A DNA stretch of 64,000 nt from Aphrophora alni (taxonomy: Eukaryota; Arthropoda; Insecta; Hemiptera; Aphrophoridae): contig OY740774.1 in the NCBI GenBank assembly GCA_963513935.1, forward strand, positions 28,663,949 through 28,727,948, read 5' to 3'. The position numbers and the translations under genes were made by a program. Below the pieces are notes generated by a model that made no database searches, had not been told where the DNA came from, and worked only from the letters and a program-made list of their open reading frames with translations. Below, in pieces: positions 11,476-24,079 of the stretch. Position 1 is the stretch's first letter; every line of letters begins with the position of its first letter.

Positions 11476-13248
11476 CTTTCAACACTCCTATCGACTGTTT
11501 TTTTACGGTATTGTACTTTAGAAACAATATTAGTTTAGTATATTTTTGTTTTGTTTTTAATATTGTATTGTGAAATAAACTGTTTAAAATGCAGTGTGTT
11601 CATAAAGTCACGAATAAATATATTTACAAAGCTATTCTTTTTTAATAATTTATTGGAACGATGAACACATCTCTCTGTCACTACGGATTGTGTAATATAT
11701 TTTAATAACAATTAGAACGACAGAAAAGTTTCCAGGCAGATATTTTCTTACAAATGATGCAAGTAACACTTTGACAGAAAACATTGAACATAATTTAGAG
11801 CACACTCTGTATATTTTTGGTGTAACCAAATTATTTAACAAATTTATTTCCCCTAAACGCGACACTTGGGGCCTGGAACCAGTTGGCTCTCAGCCAGTAA
11901 AGGAGAAATAAAATGCAATTATTCCGAATTAAATTGAAAGGTCAATAAATTTGCATGTCTGCCGAACTTTAAAACGGTCAATGGCGACTCTCTCCGAGTC
12001 TCGATACATAAACATGAGTTCAGACATTGGCCCGTCATTATTGATCAGAAGTTTAGATTTTAATGAACCAAGTTAGAATCCAATTAGTTGTAATGGGGTC
12101 GCCATCAAGTGAGTTTAGCTGTAGACAATTGAATATAATTTGATTTGTAAAAGAGATAGACTGAAAATATGTTTAATACAGTTGTTATCTAGACAATATT
12201 AAAGTTAGGTTAGATTTGGAAATTTTTTTGTAAAAGGTGACATATATTTGAATAGTAACGAACTAGGTAATTTGTATTGTGTTTATAGATTGTCCCCCCC
12301 TCCAGAAACAATGAAATTGCGTTTAAGTTAGACCTACAAATTTTATTAATGAAAAAATTGGTTAAAACAGTTTAAAATAATATATTTTCTACTTAATTTG
12401 CTATATACCAGGTATCAAAATATTCCACTTCTCACCTTTTACATTTTGAACTTTGGAATAAATAGAACTCACTTTAGTGGAAAATTTTCGTGTAAAGAGC
12501 TTTTTGCTATAAAGGAAAATTTTCACCTATCTTGTTCATTTTAAGAAGCAGCGTAAAAATGTTACAAAGGTGCTTTAATTTATATACTTTCCAATAGCCA
12601 AGCCCCTCTGAGAGCATTTTTTATTCATTGACCTTGAATACAGGCTAATATGAGACTGCTTCAATGTAGTAATTAACGTCAACTTAACATGGATGATTGT
12701 CATACAGAAATAGATGGTAACAAGGATTGTCTTACTATTCTCAAAATCCACTAACATATAATTAAAACTAATATATTTTGGAAACGACAAAACCCTTTTT
12801 GAGATCTGATTTCACTATCGTTTTCAGCATAAAAAAGCGGTTTCTAGATAAAAAACATGTGACCACCTTAGGATTTATAATTATAAAGTTAACTTGGATA
12901 TAAAGTAGATCTTGGATCCCCAGAATTTTTAAAAACTAAACAAAGTTAGTATTTTTGGCTGTCTAAAGAATTGCATAGGCAAACAACTGAAAGTTTTGTC
13001 TGAAATACAAGGTAGATATCAAACTAATTTTGTACAAAATTACTTTGCAGGTTACTATAGTATTATAGTGGTTAAACTTATAAAACTTAACGGTTAATCT
13101 TATAACTCAACTTAAAATCATACGGTGCTCGATGGCCCTTCACGATCCAAAATTCTGTGGAAGGGCCAAAAGAAATATAGTTGAGGCGTGAACAAGGGAT
13201 TCTGGCCTCTTCACTTTGAGGAAATTTCTGGGCTTAAAGAAGCCTGCT
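11476..13248. other. Unassigned AT-rich DNA
   Basis: No gene supported. A hairpin-forming GGCCCTTCAC/GTGGAAGGGCC pair lies at 13,134-13,166. Confidence 0.5.
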
Positions 13249-13510
13249 CACGTAAACACAATGTCTTATATATAAGAATGGATCCTTATATCTTTCTTTT
13301 TTATTCTCAAGATGTAACACAAATTTCAAATATTAGATAAAGAAAACGTCACCTAAGTGTCCAAACTGATATGTTTACAGGTTCTCAATAGTTCCTATTC
13401 CCAGCTCTCACAACTTCCGGTTTAAATATAAAGGAAAATGTGGAGAGTTATGGGTTGGACTGTCCCTATTTTTGTATTTCAAGTGTAGCCATTCCCCTTG
13501 AATAACAATT
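13249..13510 (+). repeat. Array module A, copy 1
   Basis: Begins near CACGTAAACACAATG and contains TAACACAAATTTCAAATATT, ACTTCCGGTTTAAATATAA and TGTGGAGAGTTATG. A module F stretch with TAAATAATGTTGTTTTAACG follows at about 13,660-13,760. Confidence 0.7.
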
Positions 13511-13764
13511 ATCTGACGTCAATACGACTTTTGTTTTCGCACAAACCATTATTCTGTATAAATTTTGTGTGAGAATCCACATTTGTTTTTGTCCTCGTTT
13601 GTTTAAACAAATGATTAAACTATGAATCAGCTGTATTTTATTGAATTATTATTTATTGAAGTCTGTTTTTGTCGGTAAATAATGTTGTTTTAACGAACTT
13701 CGTGTAATTTTTTCAAACATCAGTACACCGATTTCGATCAACTTTAACATACACGTTCCACTGG

Positions 13765-13985
13765 TCTATGACTACAAATATATCTTCACTTTTTAAAGTA
13801 ATACAAATTGCAATTATCAGATAAAAGTATACGACGCCCAACTGACATATTTACATTCCTCAAATACTTCCTATTCCCAACTCTCCCCCAACTTCCTGTT
13901 TGAATATGAGGGAAGATGTGGAGAGTTATCCATGGACTTTACCCATTTGGTGATATTTCAATTGCAGACATTCGCTTGTTGTGTC
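13765..13985 (+). repeat. Array module A, copy 2
   Basis: Contains CTTCCTATTCCCAACTCTCC, ACTTCCTGTTTGAATATGA, GATGTGGAGAGTTATCC and TTGGTGATATTTCAATTGCA. It lies only about 0.5 kb after copy 1, so this spacing is shorter than the others. Confidence 0.72.
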
Positions 13986-14217
13986 ATGTATTTTTTGTTA
14001 CAGTTTGCCTCTTCCACAGCCTATTATTTGTTTGCTTTATTAACCTATAAATATGTGTACAAAAATATATCTTGTACATTTTCATAATATATGGAACGAA
14101 TAAATTGATTTCTGTGTACATTGATAACCCCTCCCCCGAAATAAATCATAATAGGATAATTAACTATTATTCCAAAAATTAGAACGGGTTGAAATTCAAA
14201 CAAGAATATTTTACAGG

Positions 14218-14275
14218 ATAACCAGTAAGTACGGTGCCATCTTTTGGGATGTGATTCTTGACATCAAAATTAAAG
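14218..14275 (+). repeat. Isolated terminus of repeat Q inside the array
   Basis: CCAGTAAGTACGGTGCCATC, then GTGATTCTTGACATCAAAAT, matches the Q end read outward-in (compare the minus-strand ends at 50.68 and 55.23 kb). The opposite end was not found, so this is an insertion remnant within array DNA. Confidence 0.5.
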
Positions 14276-15061
14276 GAAAACGTTCCTATAGGCGTTTGTT
14301 TAGAAAGGTTTGGTTGCAATCTATCTGTCTGTTTGTCTTCTTTACAAAGGGGTTGATAAATCGATACCAGATTTACTGATTGTTTGTAGTGTGACAGAAA
14401 ATATTTTAATTTTCTACAGACAATATGGAATTTTACAGTTTCCTGTAGTTAGACTATAATTCCATACTGCACTTCCATGACTGTATTATCCATTCTTGAT
14501 CATTTTTCTTTCCTTATTTCCTTCTTTATTGTGTAACGTTGTCATAATTTAATGATGAATATCTTTAGTTAATGGTCTCTTGTTTTAACAGATTAACTTC
14601 TATACTCATTTATTTTCGTTATTTCTGATATATTTTGTCCTACAAATTATAATTTAAAGTTCATGGCTGCAGAAAATGAATCCTTCATGTAGTTAAGTAC
14701 CGTGAGGTTCACATAACGCCCCATCCTACATATTTACAATTGACCATTTGTCACTTTCACGCCTTCATTATTTTTTTCCAATAAAGATTTTTTTATATTT
14801 TGATCAAATAACATCATTCCGTATCCCAATTAAACGATTTTTGTTTTGTTTGTGTTATATTTTATTCTCACCTTTGTGATGTATTCTTTTGATTAAAATT
14901 TGTGTATGTCTCTACTTTAATCATGTACTGTATACTCTATATAAACCTGGTTCGGTTACTTTGATGTACCTGATTTTACAAATATCGTCTCTTACAGTTA
15001 TGTGCTATAACTAACTATACAATATTTATAACAATTTCTAAGAATACAGTTTTACAATACA

Positions 15062-15151
15062 TTTTTAACAACATATAGCTTTCGTTGTCTCATCTAAAAA
15101 ATTTTATTTTTAACAACATATAGCTTTCGTTGTCTCATCTAAAACATTTTA
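15062..15151 (+). repeat. 45-bp direct tandem duplication
   Basis: Two nearly identical 45-base units, each containing AACAACATATAGCTTTCGTT and GTCTCATCTAAAA. The near-identity contrasts with the divergence of the surrounding array, so the duplication is recent. Confidence 0.92.
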
Positions 15152-15279
15152 TTTTGTTTGTGTTTTTCTCTGTTCTTTTCGCTTATTCTGGTAAATTATC
15201 CATTTCTATAACGTTTGGATATGTCTATATTTAAATTATGTACAATTAAATTATCATTATTAAAAAAAATTATCATCTA

Positions 15280-15560
15280 AAGTTACGTATGTGTTGCAGC
15301 TAGATAATATTCACAAACAAATTCTACATTTCTATGCTAATGTAACATATAATATAAATCAACCAAAAGCCACCATTTGCAACACCACTAAACTGCTGAC
15401 TGTACTGAGCATTTATTTCAACTATCAGCAGTTTATACAAATGAAACTATGCAGATCTGTACTTGTGCTAGAGCTGATAACATGTTTGCAATGAAACGTT
15501 TAAATAATAGGTATTCTTCTAGTTATAAATTTAATTCTGCTTTAAACAGAAAAAGCTCCC
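15280..15560 (+). repeat. Array module B, copy 1
   Basis: Contains TAGATAATATTCACAAACAA, TTCTACATTTCTATGCTAAT, CACTAAACTGCTGACTGTAC, ATCAGCAGTTTATACAAATG and AGCTGATAACATG. A 67-codon open frame covers it but is not conserved as a frame in copies 2-4, where stops and indels differ, so it is not called as a gene. Confidence 0.72.
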
Positions 15561-15589
15561 AGTTGTAAAGTTTAATTTTTTATTATTGT

Positions 15590-16010
15590 TGAGAGGTTTG
15601 CTTTTTATTTCTTATTGAATATTTTTAATGTTGGTTTAATTGTTTAACAACAAGGTTTATTTCACCATAATAAATACAGTTATGACGCAATATACAAAAA
15701 GTGTACGGATATGTTCAATATCATTTGTTATATTTATAGAAAAGTTTATTAAGAGATGCGAAATGGTTAACAAGCTCATCGAAAAAACTCGGAAAATTTT
15801 AAAATGTTACAGAAACATGTCGACATTTTGTACAAGAATATTTGCTCCTGACTGAAATTTTTTTGAAATATTTATGCAAGATGTGTTTTAGGACATGGAA
15901 AATGTTGAAATTCTTAGTTTAAATCTTGAAGAGAAATGGAAAAGTAAACATTATTTCCTTGATATCAAGCCAGAGGAAACTGTCCTTAATGATTTCCATT
16001 ATGATAGTGA
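15590..16010 (+). repeat. Array module C, copy 1
   Basis: Shares with 23.24-23.81 kb a GTTTAACAACAAGGTTTATT-type segment, a GTTACAGAAACATGTCGACA-type segment, and ATCAAGCCAGAGGAAACTGT followed by CCTT. The shared order over more than 400 bp supports common descent. The short open frames differ in the two copies. Confidence 0.65.
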
Positions 16011-16209
16011 TCTTATTTTAGTTATAAAATGTAATTAATTTTGATTTCTCTGAAATTATACATACAGTACATGAGATTAGCTATTATTTTTTAAATTAAA
16101 ATTTTTATGCCTTTTGGAAACATTGTTGCATACATTCTCTTAAGACAACAATAATAAATTTTCTCTTTCTTATAGGTATATTTTAAATTTGTGTGTAGCT
16201 GTTTTAAAC

Positions 16210-16810
16210 AAACAAACATAAAGTTACAACTTTCTTAAAATCGGCTCTTACAATTTTGATAACATTTGCTAAGAAGTAGCTTTTAAGGACTCAAGCAAAA
16301 TTTAATGGTCGCCATCTTTAAAAAATACAGATTCTTGAGTTATCGTTAAAAAACCAAATAATCAGCAATGGGCTGCTATAAAATATGTAATTTCTGAACA
16401 TCGACTCGAAATTGACTTATTTCGTTAAATTTTAATACAATGTGAAGTTTATGGATCCAAACCCATGTGTAAAATCGCTGGTAAAAAATATTATCGTTTA
16501 GGAATATAAATCTTCACTATAGTTATTGAATGGTTGATTTTAACCATATACTATTTTAGGGGTTATTTAATACTCAAACGAAGCAAGTTTTGGTCTTTAT
16601 TTAAATATTTTTCAAAGATTGTGTACATATATTCCATTTTCAGTCTTTAATTAACAACTACCAAACTACATATTTAGTGACCATTAGTTTTTATTTGGTT
16701 TTGGGGGTGGGTGAGTGAGAAAGTTCATGCACTGTTTTTGCATCATTTAACTTACAATGTAATTTAATTTAAAAAAAAGTTTATATCCATCAGGATTGAA
16801 TAACGTAGAT
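16210..16810 (+). repeat. Dispersed repeat T, full-length-like copy
   Basis: The head TCTTAAAATCGGCTCTTACA is followed by a GATAACATTTGC segment. A GGTCGCCATCTTTAAAAAAT stretch lies about 80 bases on, and the end is near GGGGGTGGGTGAGTGAGAAAG. Head and tail are about 465 bases apart here and about 485 apart in the copy at 47.44-48.01 kb, which supports one element of about 570-600 bp. It interrupts the array. Non-coding. Confidence 0.6.
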
Positions 16811-17084
16811 AATATTTCCTTCCAACATCTTTCGAAACGGGGTGACATCACTAGATTTAAAGTGTTCATCACAAATCAGATTTTTAGCATCTGTATAAAG
16901 ATATAGTTTAGTATGCTACTCTTTATAAATGTTCAATGACAAATTTATGATTGCATTGGGAAATATGAAATTTAAATACAAACGGGCAGCATTTATAATA
17001 AAAAGTTAAACCGTTATGCAATAAAGGATTCAATATATTTTTTACGATATAGAAACAAATCCTTATTTAATTGGCAAACATCCA

Positions 17085-17645
17085 TTTACGAAATAGGTTA
17101 ATTAGTAGAGAATACTTCTCAATGGTTCCGTGTTAATATTAATTAATTTAGCTTATCTCTGTGTTTTCAAATATTGTATCGTTAACAACATCATTTTACT
17201 AAATATTTTGCAATTTAGAAAAGCAGTTTTGTAGATACAGAAAAGTTAACGTAATTGTTTTGAAGTATTATTCAAATAATTAAATTTATTCTAACTGTGG
17301 TTGGATCATAAAGACAAACCGTACAGTAAATAGAGTAACAATATAAATTTTATTACTTCCAAAACATAAATCATTTAAACTGTTCACGTAAACACGTTTT
17401 ATTCAAGAACAGATCCATAAAGCTTTCTTCACTCTCTGGAAGTAACACAAATTGAAAGTATCAGATAATGGAAACGTCCCCAAGTCTCCTTCAAACTGAT
17501 ATGTTCACAGTCCTCAATACTCCTATTCTCAACTTTCTGAACTTCCGGTTTGAATATAAGGAAACAAATGGAGAGTTATGCTTGGACGACTTTCCTCATT
17601 TATTTTGGTGATATTTCAAATTGAGGCATTTCTTTATATATCGCG
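17085..17645 (+). repeat. Array modules E and A, copy 3
   Basis: E has TTTCAAATATTGTATCG, TCAAATAATTAAATTTATTC and ACTTCCAAAACATAAATCAT. A follows directly with GTTCACGTAAACACG, ACTTCCGGTTTGAATATAAG and GGAGAGTTATGCTTGGACGA. This is one of the best-preserved E-A junctions (compare 25.35-25.85 kb). Confidence 0.75.
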
Positions 17646-17974
17646 TTTCTTCTGTGACAAAAAAAAATTATCATTTCTTTACTCTTTGAGTAAACACCAA
17701 TTAAATTATGTATAAATATATTTATTCTCTTTGTTTTTCGTCTGTTATAAACTATTGTAAAAACAAATTGATCTCTACGGTTGTTCCGTAATAAATCTTA
17801 ATAGTATAAATATTTTATTTCGTAATGGTTTTATATACAAACAAGAATTGTGTAAAATTACATACATTTGTGTTGAGTTGTATTTAAGCCCATTTTTGAT
17901 TACTTGTATTACTTAGTTGTCTTCCTCTTTATTGCTTCAAAGTTTAAAATTTAACAACCCTCAGTAACTCACAT

Positions 17975-18105
17975 ATATTGAGTATGGGCTTGGCAATCGC
18001 GAAGAACAATAGTTGGATCAACACATTTTTTCATCTAGTATTGATCTCTCTTGACCAACTATTTTTCTTTTCCGACCCTGACGTTATTAGAGTATTTAAC
18101 TGTTT
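17975..18105 (-). repeat. Repeat P, copy 1 (partial)
   Basis: On the minus strand it reads GTCGGAAAAGAAAAATAGTT, then GGTCAAGAGAGATC, and later GCGATTGCCAAGCCC. This is the P core order (GGAAGAGAACAAG, TTGGTCAAGAGAG, GGGATTGCCAACCC) found in seven other places in the window. Confidence 0.7.
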
Positions 18106-18624
18106 GGTATGTTATTCAATATTCTTCTTTTTTTTATAAGGTGATGGAGACCCAGAATCAAATAGGTAAACACATTAAATATAACAATTAATTAATACTT
18201 TGGTGTATACCTTTAGTTATCTGTCATAATTAATTCTACTACTGTTCAAGTTCTTATAATTTTTATTTTTTAAATTTTAGTCAACAAAATATAATTTTAA
18301 TTTAATGATTGCAGCAATTTTACATATCTTTTTTGGAAGTACTGAGAGTTTTCTTATGACTGTCATTTTGTCTATTTTTACCATTTAACATTTTGTCACT
18401 CCTTTGCCGCTTTGTTTTACGAGTACAGGTTTTATGTTAAATTCTGAACAAAATACAGCATTCAGTATCTCATCTAAATGTTTTTATTTTGTTTGCGTTT
18501 TGCTCCATTATATATTCTTTTAAGCCATTCTTCTAATGTATTCGTTTCCATAACGTGTGTGTTTCATTATGTACAACTTAATTTTAAAATTATCATTAAT
18601 AATTGTTTTCTAATGTTATGTTGA

Positions 18625-18905
18625 ATTAGCTATGTGCCCTGTTAGATAATATTTACAAACAAATTCTACATTTTTATGCTAACGTAACATTTCCAACCAT
18701 GAACCACCATTGCAACACCATTAAACTGTTGACTCTACGAGCATTTACTTCAACTATCAGCAGTTTATACAAATGAAACTGTGCAGATCTGTGTATCTGT
18801 GCTATAGCTGATAACATGTTGTCTGTAATGCAAGTGTTTAACTGGTTTGTATTCTACTGATTATGCATAAAGTTCCGTTTTAAACAGAAAACCCTGCGCG
18901 TTTGT
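18625..18905 (+). repeat. Array module B, copy 2
   Basis: Contains TTAGATAATATTTACAAACA, AACACCATTAAACTGTTGAC, CTATCAGCAGTTTATACAAA and TAGCTGATAACATGTTGTCT, in the same order as copy 1, 3.35 kb upstream. Confidence 0.75.
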
Positions 18906-19319
18906 TCATTATAAAATTTGTGTTTTTTTTCTTACATTGTCGTTTAGAGTTTTTTTTTTTTCGTTTTTACGGTCAGTTGGAATGTTTTAATAAATAATTT
19001 CATGATATTTGTTAAGATATTTGTACAGTTTGTGTTTTATTTTATTCTCTGACACCTTTATAGGTTCTTTGTCATTCTACGTCCTTATATTTGTACAAAT
19101 CAATATTCCTACGCAAGTTCGTCATACATTTTTACAAATAGTTGAAAATGTGTTATACCTTTTAAGTCATGATTTATTATGTATCCGTTGTATGAAAGAA
19201 GTTACAATAAAAATAATCCAAATTGTAAAACCTATCATAGTGTTGTTTTTTAAAAAAAAGTGTGACATTTATATTACGTGGAATAATTTTGTATCGTTTG
19301 TTTAATTTAATTCCGTTCG

Positions 19320-19510
19320 TTTAAATCGTACAAACGGTCTCACTGTTGGAAATATATTGTAAAATGAATGACATTGATGATGGACACAGCCACATTGATT
19401 AATAAGGTAATTGAATTTGTCATGTCTATTTGTAAATGTCTAACATCATTCATGCCTGATTTTTCTGTATCACTTGCAAAAATTTTCTCGTCGTTGCTGT
19501 GTAATAACTA
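19320..19510 (+). repeat. Array module D, copy 1
   Basis: Carries CACAGCCACATTGATTAATA, GGTAATTGAATTTGTCATGT, CTATTTGTAAATGTCTAACA and TTGCTGTGTAATAA. These also occur in order at 24.08-24.37 kb. Confidence 0.75.
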
Positions 19511-19714
19511 CTAATTCCTTTTTTTGTACACTAAAATAAATAAATACAGTAATAATAGCACATTTATCTATAATATATCACATCTTCTGAACATCTTCGA
19601 CCATATAAAATCTGAAAAAATACATCTCGTACAGAAAACATCTTTAAATATAAGTTGAACTGTTAATCAAATAAAAATGTAACGTATATAGTTTTGTTTC
19701 TTACCGAGAAACAG

Positions 19715-20440
19715 ATCTTTACTTAATTAACACTTAGGTTTGAGATAATTTAATTGGATGAATATCTCAAGTGTACCTTATTAGTATTAATTTATTTCTC
19801 GTGTTTCTAGGTTTTCGAGTATTACATATTGCCTAGTTGAATTTTGTGTTCCATAATTTTTTCATAAAAACATTTACCTTTTATTTTAAGATTAGAGCAA
19901 GTAGTTTTATAAAGGTACAATAATAAGTTTAATGCATTTGGCTTATTAAACTCATTATAATTTTGTTAGGTTCACTACAGAAACAGGATAATTCAGTCAG
20001 GCCTTCTTCTACATCAGACCCATAAATTTCGAAATGAAGAAACTCTTTTTACATTATTATCTTTATGTGAAAAATGTATAAACTACTTGTGACTGCATAC
20101 GTTGGCGTACATTGTTTCCAGTTGTAACGTGCATGTTTAAATATTATACAAATTAAAAAGGACTTAATTATTGTTTACTTCCAAAACATAAATCAGTTAA
20201 ACTGTTTACACGTAAAATACAACATTTTATGTAAGAACGAACCTATAAATCTTGCTTTACTCTCAGAAGTAACACAAATCACCTTCAAACTGACATGTTT
20301 ACAGTCCTCAGACTTCCTATTCCCACCTCTCTCAACTTCCGTTTCAATATAAGGGAAGATGTGGAGGCTTATGCATGGAAGACTTTCCTTATTTGGTGAT
20401 AATTTAAATGCAGGCATTTCTTTGAATATCACGTATCTCA
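19715..20440 (+). repeat. Array modules E and A, copy 4
   Basis: E has TTAGTATTAATTTATTTCTC and TTAGAGCAAGTAGTTTTATA, shared with 22.09-22.34 kb. A starts at about 20,165 with ACTTCCAAAACATAAATCAG and contains CAACTTCCGTTTCAATATAA and GATGTGGAGGCTTATGC. Module F (TGTTTTTGTCTGTAAATAAT) follows at 20,540-20,660. Confidence 0.72.
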
Positions 20441-21599
20441 CGTCATGTTTGAGTGGTTTATATTTAAATCCTCATTTGTTTTTTGGAAAGTTCAGTATAT
20501 TTCCATTTAAAAAAAATCAGGGAATTGTATGTATTTTGTAAGGTGTGTTTTTGTCTGTAAATAATGTTGTTTAAATACACGCCTTTTATGTATTTTTTTC
20601 TTGAAAACAACTGATTCATCGAATCTTAATACACACATCTTTCTACTTAATGGTTCTACAAGTTCTATTAGTGTAAGAATCTTTTCTTCCTTTTCAAGAT
20701 TACGACCTCATGGTTAAAGTCGCGTGAAGAAAAGATAATTGTCCTAGATAGATTATCATCGTTATGTAAGTTATACAAATGTACCTTAGTAATTATAGTA
20801 AAATGTATGAAAAGTTGTGTAATGCGTTTTAGTTTGTCAGACGTCCTTAAAAAAATTAAATGTTGACCTATAGTTTTTACTTTTTTATTTCTTAACTGAT
20901 TTAAACGAAAATTAGTTCTGATGTTTCAAATTTTGCAAATCTAAAATGTCTTATTACTTTTTATCTAAGCATGTTCAAAAAGTATAATATACAAAAATAC
21001 TTTCCAAATTCTACTAATTCGTTACGTGTTTGGTAATAGGTTGTAGTTAGTTCATTTTTGTGACAAGTGACATTTTCTTAATACCAACTTTGAAAACACA
21101 ACTTTGTAAGGAAGTGAACTCTTTCTCTTCAAAATATAATCAGCTTGAATTACATAATTGTAAAATTGTATTTTTATTCTTTTCAATTAAACTATAGACC
21201 CAGTTAAAATATGTAGTCTGAATTTTAAAAGAAATGTATGTTTAGTTATTAATAAATATAAAACAGATTTTCCTAGAAGTAAATTTAAAACAATAAAATA
21301 ACGACTTAAAATAGGTGTAGCTCAATTTACCATTCCACTTTTGTATCGTTACATATCCACAAAGTTAGAATTTTTTTAAAAATTATGTTATTTTGAAATA
21401 TGTTGATGTAGAAAATACATTTTAGAATTTAGAAACATGCCTAAGGATGGGTTTTATGAATAGGTGTTATTTCGTGGTAAAGAGAAAAGTTGACTAAAGT
21501 TAAGGTACTGAAAACTGTCCGAATATGTACCAAATTTCCCTGTAGATCCTGAGAATTAACGTAGTTTTGTCTGAATCGAGTTATTTTAAACCCAGGAAC

Positions 21600-21640
21600 C
21601 ACTACTTAATATTCAAGACACCCTGTATATATATATCTGC
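21600..21640 (-). repeat. Transposon-like terminus (ACACCCTGTATA)
   Basis: Read on the minus strand it begins TATACAGGGTGTCTTGAATA, the ACAGGGTGT end type of many insect DNA elements. About 25 bases further in, GGGTTTAAAATAACTCG recalls the left end of the Q-like element at 55.98 kb. The other end was not identified. Confidence 0.45.
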
Positions 21641-21734
21641 CAATCACACACAGTGTTATAACGTTGCTTTACTCAACTGAACTCGCATGTACTAATATTA
21701 GCTTCACATCATTCCGAACTATTTTCTACGTTTG

Positions 21735-21970
21735 TATAGTATTCACAATAAAATCCTACATTTCTATGTTAAGTTAACATTTCCAACCAAGATTCGACAC
21801 CATTAAACTGGTGACTGTAGAGAGAATTTACTTTGGCTATCATCAGTTTATGCAAATGAAACTTTACAGATCTGTGTAAGTGTGCTACAGCTGATAACAT
21901 GTTGTCTGCAAAGATAGCATAAAACTAGTCGGTATTCTTGTGCTATTATTCTGCTTTAAACAGATCTCGT
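21735..21970 (+). repeat. Array module B, copy 3
   Basis: Contains ATCCTACATTTCTATGTTAA, CACCATTAAACTGGTGACTG, ATCATCAGTTTATGCAAATG and CAGCTGATAACATGTTGTCT. Confidence 0.72.
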
Positions 21971-21985
21971 TCAGTTTAAGTATGC

Positions 21986-22014
21986 TTTTTTTTTTTTTTT
22001 TTTTTTTTTTTTTT
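21986..22014. repeat. Poly(T) tract, 29 bases
   Basis: An uninterrupted T29 immediately after module B copy 3. It could be the reverse of a retroposon tail or a slippage product. No adjoining retroposon was recognised on the minus strand. Confidence 0.95.
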
Positions 22015-22084
22015 CATGTTTAACGTTGTGAAGTTTTGATTCATTCTTTATATTGTTTTTTATTTTTTTAATGACTCTGGTGAT

Positions 22085-22635
22085 TATAATTTATTTAACG
22101 TATTATATGTTTTCGAATATAGTATTCTTCTAAGTTGTGTTGTTTGTGGTTGATGATTTGTTAATAAAACATTTGACCTACATACTATTTTAAGTTTAGA
22201 GCAAGTAGTTTTTTAGACACAACCATTTTATAATGTTACCCATACATAATCAATTCATTGTGTTCGATCATAAAGATAATTGTATAATAAATTCACAACC
22301 AAACAAATAAGATAATTTTGTACTTCTTCCAAAAATATATCAGTTAAATATTCACGTAGTCAAAACGTTTTTTGTATGAATGGTTCCATTAATATAAATC
22401 TTGCTTTACTTTCAAGAAGTAACATAAATTGATAATATCAGATAAAGGAAACGGCCAACAAATCTCCTTCAAAATTACATGTTTACAGTCCTCTCTACTT
22501 TTTACTCCCAGCTCTCCAATTGTCCGGTTTTAATATAAAGGAAGATGTGGAAAATTATGCGTGGACAACGTTTCCCCATTTGATGATATTTCAAATACAG
22601 TCATTCCCTTGAAAATCTAATGACTCGTTTTTCTG
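22085..22635 (+). repeat. Array modules E and A, copy 5
   Basis: E has TTTGTGGTTGATGATTTGTT and TTAGAGCAAGTAGTTTTTTA. A has TATCAGATAAAGGAAACGGC, CGGTTTTAATATAAAGGAAG and TGTGGAAAATTATGCGTGG. Confidence 0.72.
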
Positions 22636-22984
22636 ATAAAAAAAAAAAAATTCCTCACAGACCAATATTTTGATTGATTGTGGTTTCTTTCCTCAAGTAT
22701 ATATAATAAAAATAATCGAAGTTGATTTTCTTTCGGAAATATTCGGTTTAGGTCTTTAGATTATACATATTTGGGGCTTTTTCGATAACTCTAATTTTGT
22801 GAGTCGCTACCGTATGATAAAATGTACTCAAGGCTTCTCTTGTGTGTACGACTTAAGATAAATTGGGCCAAATCGAGAAATTTTAATTTCGGGAATCACC
22901 TGTTAAATTTGAAAGTTTAAAACCTGTATCTTATAATTATGATAGTTGTTAAAAACCTATTTGAAATTATTATAGTTAAACTAT

Positions 22985-23810
22985 TACACTGTATTATGTG
23001 TTGCGACAAATTCAATGGTAATGTAACATTTGCAGTCAAGAGCCATCATTGTTAACACCACTAAACTGCTGACTGTATGTTCTATGCGTGTATTTCTACT
23101 ATCAGGAATTTATTCTAATGAAACGATGTAGATATGTATACCTGTGCTATAACATGTGTGCGATGAAATCTTTTAACTAGATGGTATTCTTGCATTTCTG
23201 GATATAGTTCCACTTTAAAAGAACAAGCTGTGAGTTTGTTTCTTATAAAAGATGTATATTTTTTCTCCGTTGTTGAGTGGTTTTAAAGTTTTTCTTCAAT
23301 ATTTTTTATATTGTGGTTTATTTAACAACAAGGTTAATTTTATTATAAAACGTACAATGGCTGTCAGTTGTGATACAGTATTCGAAGGTTTAATACTCTA
23401 TTCAAAATCACTAATTATCTTTCCGAAAAGAGAAAAGTTTATCTGTAAATATGAGCTCAGTCTTCAAATTGTCAGACTTGTTGAAGTTTCTTCCTTTTAT
23501 TATTTAAATACAGAAGAACTCATATCATTTTGAATCTTAATAAGTGTTATAGAAACATGATCGACATTTTATACAAGTATATTTGTTCTAGACTTGACCT
23601 ATTAAAACATCTTTAGAAAGGCAAAAGATACCCTGATGCCTAAACAATAGAAACAACTCCAAGATCACTTGTTTTCTAGAATAAGGAAAATATTGAAATT
23701 CTTTGATTAAAACACTTTTTCCTTGAAGGAAATCTAAAAGTCATTATTTCATTGGGATCAAGCCAGAAGAAACTATCCTTGATAAGTTTTATTACAATCT
23801 TTACATTAGT
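22985..23810 (+). repeat. Array modules B and C, copy 4
   Basis: B (22,985-23,230) has CACCACTAAACTGCTGACTG and CTATCAGGAATTTATTC. C follows directly, with TTTAACAACAAGGTTAATTT, GTTATAGAAACATGATCGAC and ATCAAGCCAGAAGAAACTAT. B lies only about 0.6 kb after module A copy 5, so this unit has lost internal DNA relative to the others. A 93-codon open frame here is not conserved in copy 1. Confidence 0.7.
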
Positions 23811-24079
23811 CATTTTATATTAAATTGATTTAATTTTAACGTAAAATTTCCATGAAGTTATACATAAAATATAATTTTATATTGTGGTTTATGTAATGAA
23901 GTGCATGAAAACTCTTAAGATGACATTTAATAAAGTTTTGGTATTTTCATTTCTGTATTTGTCATAAAAATATTTCATGTTATGAAACATGACGCTTAGC
24001 AGTTTAAAAAGAGTAAAACATTATGTTTAATTCCGTTTAGTATATGAAATACTGGGTTTCCTACTTGGGCATTTATATA

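Noticed and set aside
12280..12330. Fragment of repeat R around the C-run at about 12,294
   Set aside because: The C-run is shared but the flanking motifs in R order are missing.
15291..15494. 67-codon frame over module B copy 1 as a repeated gene
   Set aside because: The frame is not kept in copies at 18.6, 21.7 and 23.0 kb; indels are not multiples of three.
19009..19305. 98-codon plus frame as a gene
   Set aside because: AT-driven hydrophobic composition, no family resemblance, and it lies in degenerate array DNA.
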